In this document: one piece after another, positions 37,909 to 42,316 of the stretch
Numbering within the stretch: the first letter of the stretch is position 1
Layout of the letters: every line of letters starts with the position of its first letter
Origin: Chitinophagaceae bacterium
GTDB taxonomy: Bacteria; Bacteroidota; Bacteroidia; Chitinophagales; Chitinophagaceae
DNA length: 42,316 nucleotides
Direction of reading: 5' to 3'
Assembly (NCBI GenBank): GCA_016720585.1
Contig: JADKKH010000014.1
Coordinates: 1 to 42,316 of the forward strand
Program-made: the position numbers and the translations under genes
The notes under the pieces: model-generated
Database searches by the model: none
What the model was told of the DNA's origin: nothing
The model's input: only the letters and a program-made list of their open reading frames with translations

Positions 37909-39191
37909 ATGTCAAATAATCTTACACCATCTGCAATGCTGCAGCACCGCGAGTCAGAAAGAAAGGATCGTTATTCTGGATAGCCTCCGGGGAATTGATA
38001 TCCTGGGAATCTATTGATGAATATTCCCTCATTTTGCCCTGCCTACCGAGAACCCCTCTGTTCTTAATGAATTCGGGACCATCAATTTTAAGGCCTGGTA
38101 TTTATTGCCCTGGCTCCCTGATGGCACCCAACTTGGGCTTTGCTCCGTGTTGTTTGGTGCGGAATTGTATTTATTGGTGGAAAAGAAAACAGGTTAGATG
38201 GTTTATTACCCGCTGATTATTTTTCCGCCGCCGTTGTGGTTAATGGTCTTTTCAATGATTGATGTTTTTATTGCTATGGTACCTGGTGATATCTTATTGG
38301 ATTATGCCTGTTTGGGTATGATTATGTATTCTTTCAGGAAATTGTCACCTGAGGCATTGCCCAGTGGGGGTGGTCTTGCTTTCTAGGCCCATGCGGGCTC
38401 GGGGAAAACGGGGATCTTTACCAGGATAAAAAATTGATCAATCGGGGAGAAATGATAGCGGCCATGGATACTACCAGTACCAAACCACCGGTACTGCAAA
38501 AGAACAGTTAGTTGCAATGAAGGGAATTTAAGAGAAGAAATACACAGGAGAGCAAGGTAAAGCGAATGGAAAGCCAAACTGAAAACAAGGAAGCTATGAG
38601 ACTTATATGAAGACAGAACCAACCGGTATATTGAAAGTTCAGTGGAATATCTTTTTTTTGGTTTATGGGATGTATTGCTTTTTATGTTTATCGGGATGGC
38701 GTTTTAAAATGGGCATTCTTACGGGGCAAGCCTCCGTTAAAGTATATGCCTGGATGTGTATCACCGTGGGACTTTAGTGTGGGATTAACGATTTCTTATT
38801 TCGGTTGCAACCAATTATTGATTCAAATTCAACTGGTTTGAATACACCAAAAATTCCATTTACTTTTGTGAGTTGTCACGAACTTTCCGCTCTATCGAAG
38901 CATGGGGATGATGTATGTTATTATATAAATCAGGTTTGTTTAAATGGTTGTTTGCTTTAATGCGGCCGGTGGGTCAAATGGCTTTTTACCAATACCTGAT
39001 GCAATCACTTACTCTGCGGGTTATTTTTCTATGGAATTGGCTGGATGTATGGCAAACTTGAACGACATGAAATCTATTATGGTGGGAGCCGTTTGGGTCA
39101 TTCAAATATTTATAGCAATATCTGGTTGCACTATTTCCGTTTTGGTCCGCTGGAATGGGCCTGGCGCAGTTTGACGTATTGGAAAAAGTAA
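37909..39191 (+). CDS. DUF418 family membrane protein, copy 2 (heavily frameshifted)
   Basis: A tandem paralog of the preceding gene with the same order of segments: MSNNLTPSAML, ERIVILDSLRGIDILGI (joined), SVLNEFGTINFKAWYL, a charged middle with GEMIAAMDTTSTKPP, then RPVGQMAF, YLMQSL and a final SLTYWKK before the TAA at 39189-39191. The number of indels is higher than in copy 1, so only short runs stay open. It may be an intact gene with sequencing errors or a decaying duplicate; the preserved protein similarity favours the former. Confidence 0.65.
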
Positions 39192-39256
39192 CCGATGAAA
39201 AGTCAGCAACAGAAGAAATTCTTAAAACAGCAGTAATTTTATAAAGACAATTCCCG

Positions 39257-40144
39257 ATGTCTAAAAGGACATATTGATTATTGAGAACCTCAAGATTTCG
39301 AAAAGATCAACTGGATAGTCATCCGGTGACATCACCTGATGGTCATGCCCGGAACCCTTGAAGACAAACACAAGATGCAGATCCGGGAAAAGGTATTCAG
39401 GCTCTGCGTAGACGATTTAATCTATTTCATATTTTACTGATGGTACCGCGATGTGCATCTGAAGCGCTGATTACAGGTGGCTGTTCCAACGATCTGGTAA
39501 TTGTTCCGGAGAATTTTTTATATGCTTCTTCCAATGTTCACCATCAGAGGGTTTGTATGCATTTAAACTGAATTGTTCAACCCTATTAAAGGGACCGTTA
39601 TAGAGGAGTTTCTTATTTTGATTTACAGGCAGAACATTGTAACATAAAGACAGAAAGTGAATTAATTCAACAATCTTTTAGAGACATATACTGAATATGA
39701 AAGGTTTTCACCAGAAAAGGATTATCCTGCTACGCAATTATATTCATATTCTTTTATTACGCATCCGGGAGATATACCGGGCCGTATGTAAAAAAATGAG
39801 TGAAGCCGCTACTCCGTTCTATGAAGATCACCAACCAGTTCAAACACCTCGGGTGGAAAGAGCTTTATTATTATGCGGGTCGTACAGACTATGCAAAGCA
39901 ATCTCACATCATCCCAAAATATCTTTCAGAAGTAGGAAAGAAACACTGGTAATCTCTCCCTGGGAGATCATCAACGAAATGTTATTACAGTCTGTAGTAT
40001 TACTGGGGTCAACAGATAAAACAATTACAGAAATTGCGTACCAGCTTTGTTTTCAGGATCAGTCACATTTCAACCACTTTATTACAGCATACCGGAATTA
40101 CAATTCCAGTTTCAGCTCCGCAAGATTCTCTGATTTCTACATAA
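39257..40144 (+). CDS. AraC family transcriptional regulator (frameshifted)
   Basis: About 295 residues. With small corrections it starts MSKKDILIIENLKDFEKIN. The N-terminal part (MVMPGTLEDKHKMQIREKVF, RLCV, LFNPIKGTVIEE, YFDLQAEHCNI) resembles an AraC-type ligand-binding domain. The C-terminal double HTH is clear: YLSEVGKKHTGKSPWEIINE (joined), then LGSTDKTITEIAYQLCFQDQ and SHFNHFITAY. Frameshifts are dense. The end is placed at the TAA at 40142-40144 and is approximate. It lies just upstream of a cupin gene it may control. Confidence 0.7.
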
Positions 40145-40234
40145 ACTTCCGAAGTCCGTACAATGGATTGGCTTGTTATAACCGACAATTTTGTGTGGTT
40201 TTTATTTATCAAACAACAAACAAAATTTATTAAC

Positions 40235-40678
40235 ATGAAACCAATCACCTTTTCTTGTTATTTGTGCCACCACACTTCTGGTATCTCACCGTCCCGTTAT
40301 TTCTCAACTTTTTATAAATGGCGAAAAGGCCGAATTGAAAAAGTTTTGCAAACCGGATGAAGTAAGAGAATTTCCAAAGGCAGGGTTGAACTAATTCACA
40401 TTGGTAAAGCCACCATCGAAGAGAGCTACCTAAACTGTGCTGGAAAATGGTCAGAATCTGTGCAACCTCTGTCCAAAACAAAAGCTGCGAGGCGCCGTGC
40501 ATTTGTGCAGTATCAGCGTCTCCGGAGAACTAATGGTTAAATGGATGATGGTACCGTGCTACAATGCAAACCCGGTGATGTTTCACTGCTTCCTTTAGGT
40601 CATGATGCCCTGGGTAGTAGGTAATGAACCTGCAGTGGTGGTTGATTTTCAGGAATGCTGGATTATGCAAATCAGTAA
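40235..40678 (+). CDS. Cupin domain protein, secreted form (frameshifted)
   Basis: About 147 residues once joined: an N-terminal hydrophobic segment (MKPITFLVICATTLLVSH), then a single cupin domain with WKWSESVQPLSKTKSCEAPH, LQYHVSGELMVKMDDGTVLQ and CKPGDVSLLPLGHDAWVVGN, ending QGMLDYANQ at the TAA at 40676. His residues in EAPHLQYH and GHDAW could bind a metal. Similar cupins pair with AraC regulators. Substrate unknown. Confidence 0.65.
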
Positions 40679-40689
40679 AATAAAGTTAA

Positions 40690-40922
40690 ACAACGGCTCA
40701 AAACCAATTTGTATGTATATCGTTCGAATATTTTTAAACTTCGTTTTGATTCCTTTAAAGATGTCAAAATCCTGCTGGTCAGCGTACAGCAAAGGTTTAT
40801 TACCGGATGTAAATTCAAAAGAATATTATCTGCTCTTCACAGGATTCGGCAACAGGTTGATTTTGAAGAAGGATAAGGATTCATTGGCGGAGTATGAAAA
40901 TTTGCTAACTGAACACACATAA
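40690..40922 (+). CDS. Unrecognised small ORF, probably frameshifted
   Basis: An open stretch of coding-like composition ends SKEYYLLFTGFGNRLILKKD then KDSLAEYENLLTEHT before a TAA at 40920. The upstream part in another frame reads LKTNLYVYRSNIFKLRFDSF. A single gene of about 75-80 residues is possible, but no start or family can be fixed. The following 100 nt to 41021 show nothing clear. Confidence 0.3.
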
Positions 40923-41021
40923 ATAAACCAACTTGGAAAATGGTATATGGAGAAATTTGAAAGTTCATGTAACAGGTAACCAGCGTGGAAATATTAAGGC
41001 AAGTAATGTAAAAACCGCAAC

Positions 41022-42316
41022 TTAAAAATTATTTACACCCGGGCCTAATAATGCTTCCCGGCTCCGGGCATTTGTATGCTGATCATTTTCTACCGTGAGT
41101 GGGCACCATTGACTATTACAAATGAAAACCTTTTGAATACGCATGGGGTTTCTCAAAAGTCGAAATATCTTTACTTCCTTTTCATCAAAGATGACGAGAT
41201 GTCGGCGGATATCCTTCCCGTAACAGACCCCGGTCTTTCAGTAGCGCTGAAATTTTGTGCAGGCAAGGAGGTCACCCTCCGGATAGCCTCTTCTAATGTG
41301 ATCACTTTTTCCTCTCTGACATATTTTGCCAGCACCTTTGCATTGGTGCCATATATCCCGGGGGATGCGGCATCCCACATTCAATGGCTCCGGATGGAGG
41401 CATCACTGGCAAACATATTAAAGGGGTATTGCATGATGCGTTTGATATCTTCTTCACTCATGCCATGAAAAACGGCACTGGCTCCCCCCTTCCATCATAA
41501 TATCTATTACCGTCAGGCTTCTTCTTTGCCTTGTGTTTGCGGCCCTTCATCCCATTTCATCGTTCAATGCTTTTACCATTATATGTTGTGTCAGTGAATA
41601 GTTGGCCACCACAGCGTAACTGAAATGCTTCAACTTTCTTTTCTTCAATCGCGTTGGGCGGAATTGATGACATTTTTTATATCAGGCCGCTGTAATCTTG
41701 CTTTGATGGGAATCCTCGCCATCTGCCAATATCTCATCGGGATCAGGTACCGATGGAGGTGCGCTGGCCTTATAAGGATACTGGATCAATCGTTACTTAT
41801 TCCTTCTTTCATTTACCTATCGGCACGGTTTCTTTACTTCGTCCCCAATTGTGCTGGCCAGACTTAATTTAAAATGCGAGATCTCTACGGGAATTTTTGC
41901 TTCTACCGATCGTCAACGCTTCTTCAATAGCATACGTAACACTATCCCCCATCTCTGCATGTGTGGCATACAAGTCCGTTGTATTTTGCAGCTACTACAG
42001 AGCCGCTATCTCCGGGGTTTTCGTGTAAGTGCCCGGTATGGCAACAAGTCCTGTTGACAGACCCACGGCACCGGTTTCCTAGCTTTATCCACCATGGCTT
42101 CCATTTGTTTTATTCCTCGAGAATCCCGGTTGGCACTTCGGCCCATCACGGCTTTTCGAATATCATTAAGACCTAATCAGGTAGCGACGTTGATGGGAAA
42201 GTTTCAACGAATCGATCCACTTCAGGTATTTTCCAATATCAATGTTGGAAGATCCACAGTTTCCGGTGTAACACATGTTGTAACGCCGTCCAGAATAAAA
42301 CTGGTGGCATCGGGAT
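41022..42316 (-). CDS. D-aminoacylase / N-acyl-D-amino-acid deacylase, C-terminal part (frameshifted)
   Basis: The gene runs off the right edge; its N terminus lies beyond it. On the minus strand, joined frames give the family segments DGVTTCVTGNCGSSNIDIGK, GAVGLSTGL, TYTKTPEIAAL, ATHAEMGDSVTYAIEEAL, VEISHFKLSGQHNWG, IPDEILADGEDS and MSEEDIKRIMQYPFNMFASD, then NAKVLAKYVREEKVITLEEA and RRVTSLPAQNF. GNCG holds the metal-binding Cys and SHFK a His of this amidohydrolase group. It ends near LLGPGVNNF at 41022. Indels are very frequent. Such enzymes deacylate N-acyl-D-amino acids. Confidence 0.75.

Noticed and set aside
41036..42176. Plus-strand ORFs in the last kilobase
   Set aside because: They are shadows of the D-aminoacylase gene on the minus strand, where clear family motifs are found.

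Overview
The window reads as a chromosomal piece of a Bacteroidota bacterium, most likely of the Chitinophagaceae/Sphingobacteriales type. The signs are GLPGLI and CarboxypepD_reg-like/outer-membrane barrel proteins, a fused E1 alpha/beta 2-oxoacid dehydrogenase, futalosine-pathway MqnC, starts without Shine-Dalgarno motifs, and TAnnTTTG-like -7 elements. No rRNA, tRNA, CRISPR array or recognisable insertion sequence was seen.

Layout: 0-4.2 kb holds an unrecognised gene tail and a SWIM/SNF2 helicase broken by many indels. 4.3-10.6 kb holds two tandem paralogous TonB-receptor-like outer membrane proteins. 10.6-21.0 kb (minus strand) is a complete, intact potassium-transport locus: a sigma54-type response regulator, four membrane micro-ORFs including KdpF, KdpA, KdpB, KdpC, a porin, a KdpD that stops after its sensor and USP domains, and a separate membrane histidine kinase. 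21.3-24.5 kb holds a GLPGLI protein divergent from an OmpR-type two-component pair. 24.6-30.0 kb holds NagA, a PagL-like lipid A deacylase, a diheme cytochrome c, a lipoprotein, a DUF3817 protein and MqnC. 30.2-42.3 kb holds an aspartyl protease with PDZ domain, an M16 peptidase pair, the fused E1, two tandem DUF418 proteins, an AraC regulator, a cupin and the C-terminal part of a D-aminoacylase.

Two regulatory arrangements stand out. First, an almost identical 23-bp TTAAC-type element lies exactly 36 nt upstream of the -7 box of both the second TonB-like gene and the GLPGLI gene. This suggests one envelope regulon, plausibly controlled by the neighbouring OmpR-type two-component pair. Second, the kdp locus replaces the usual KdpD/KdpE pair with a split KdpD, a separate kinase and an NtrC-like regulator, and carries three extra small membrane ORFs ahead of kdpF.

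Sequence quality is uneven. Between about 10.6 and 25.7 kb every main gene reads cleanly, apart from one short remnant at 21.1-21.3 kb. The left 4 kb and the right 11 kb carry a frameshift every few hundred bases, often at homopolymers, with protein similarity continuing in another frame. Broken genes there are annotated as single genes with probable base-calling indels rather than as true pseudogenes.
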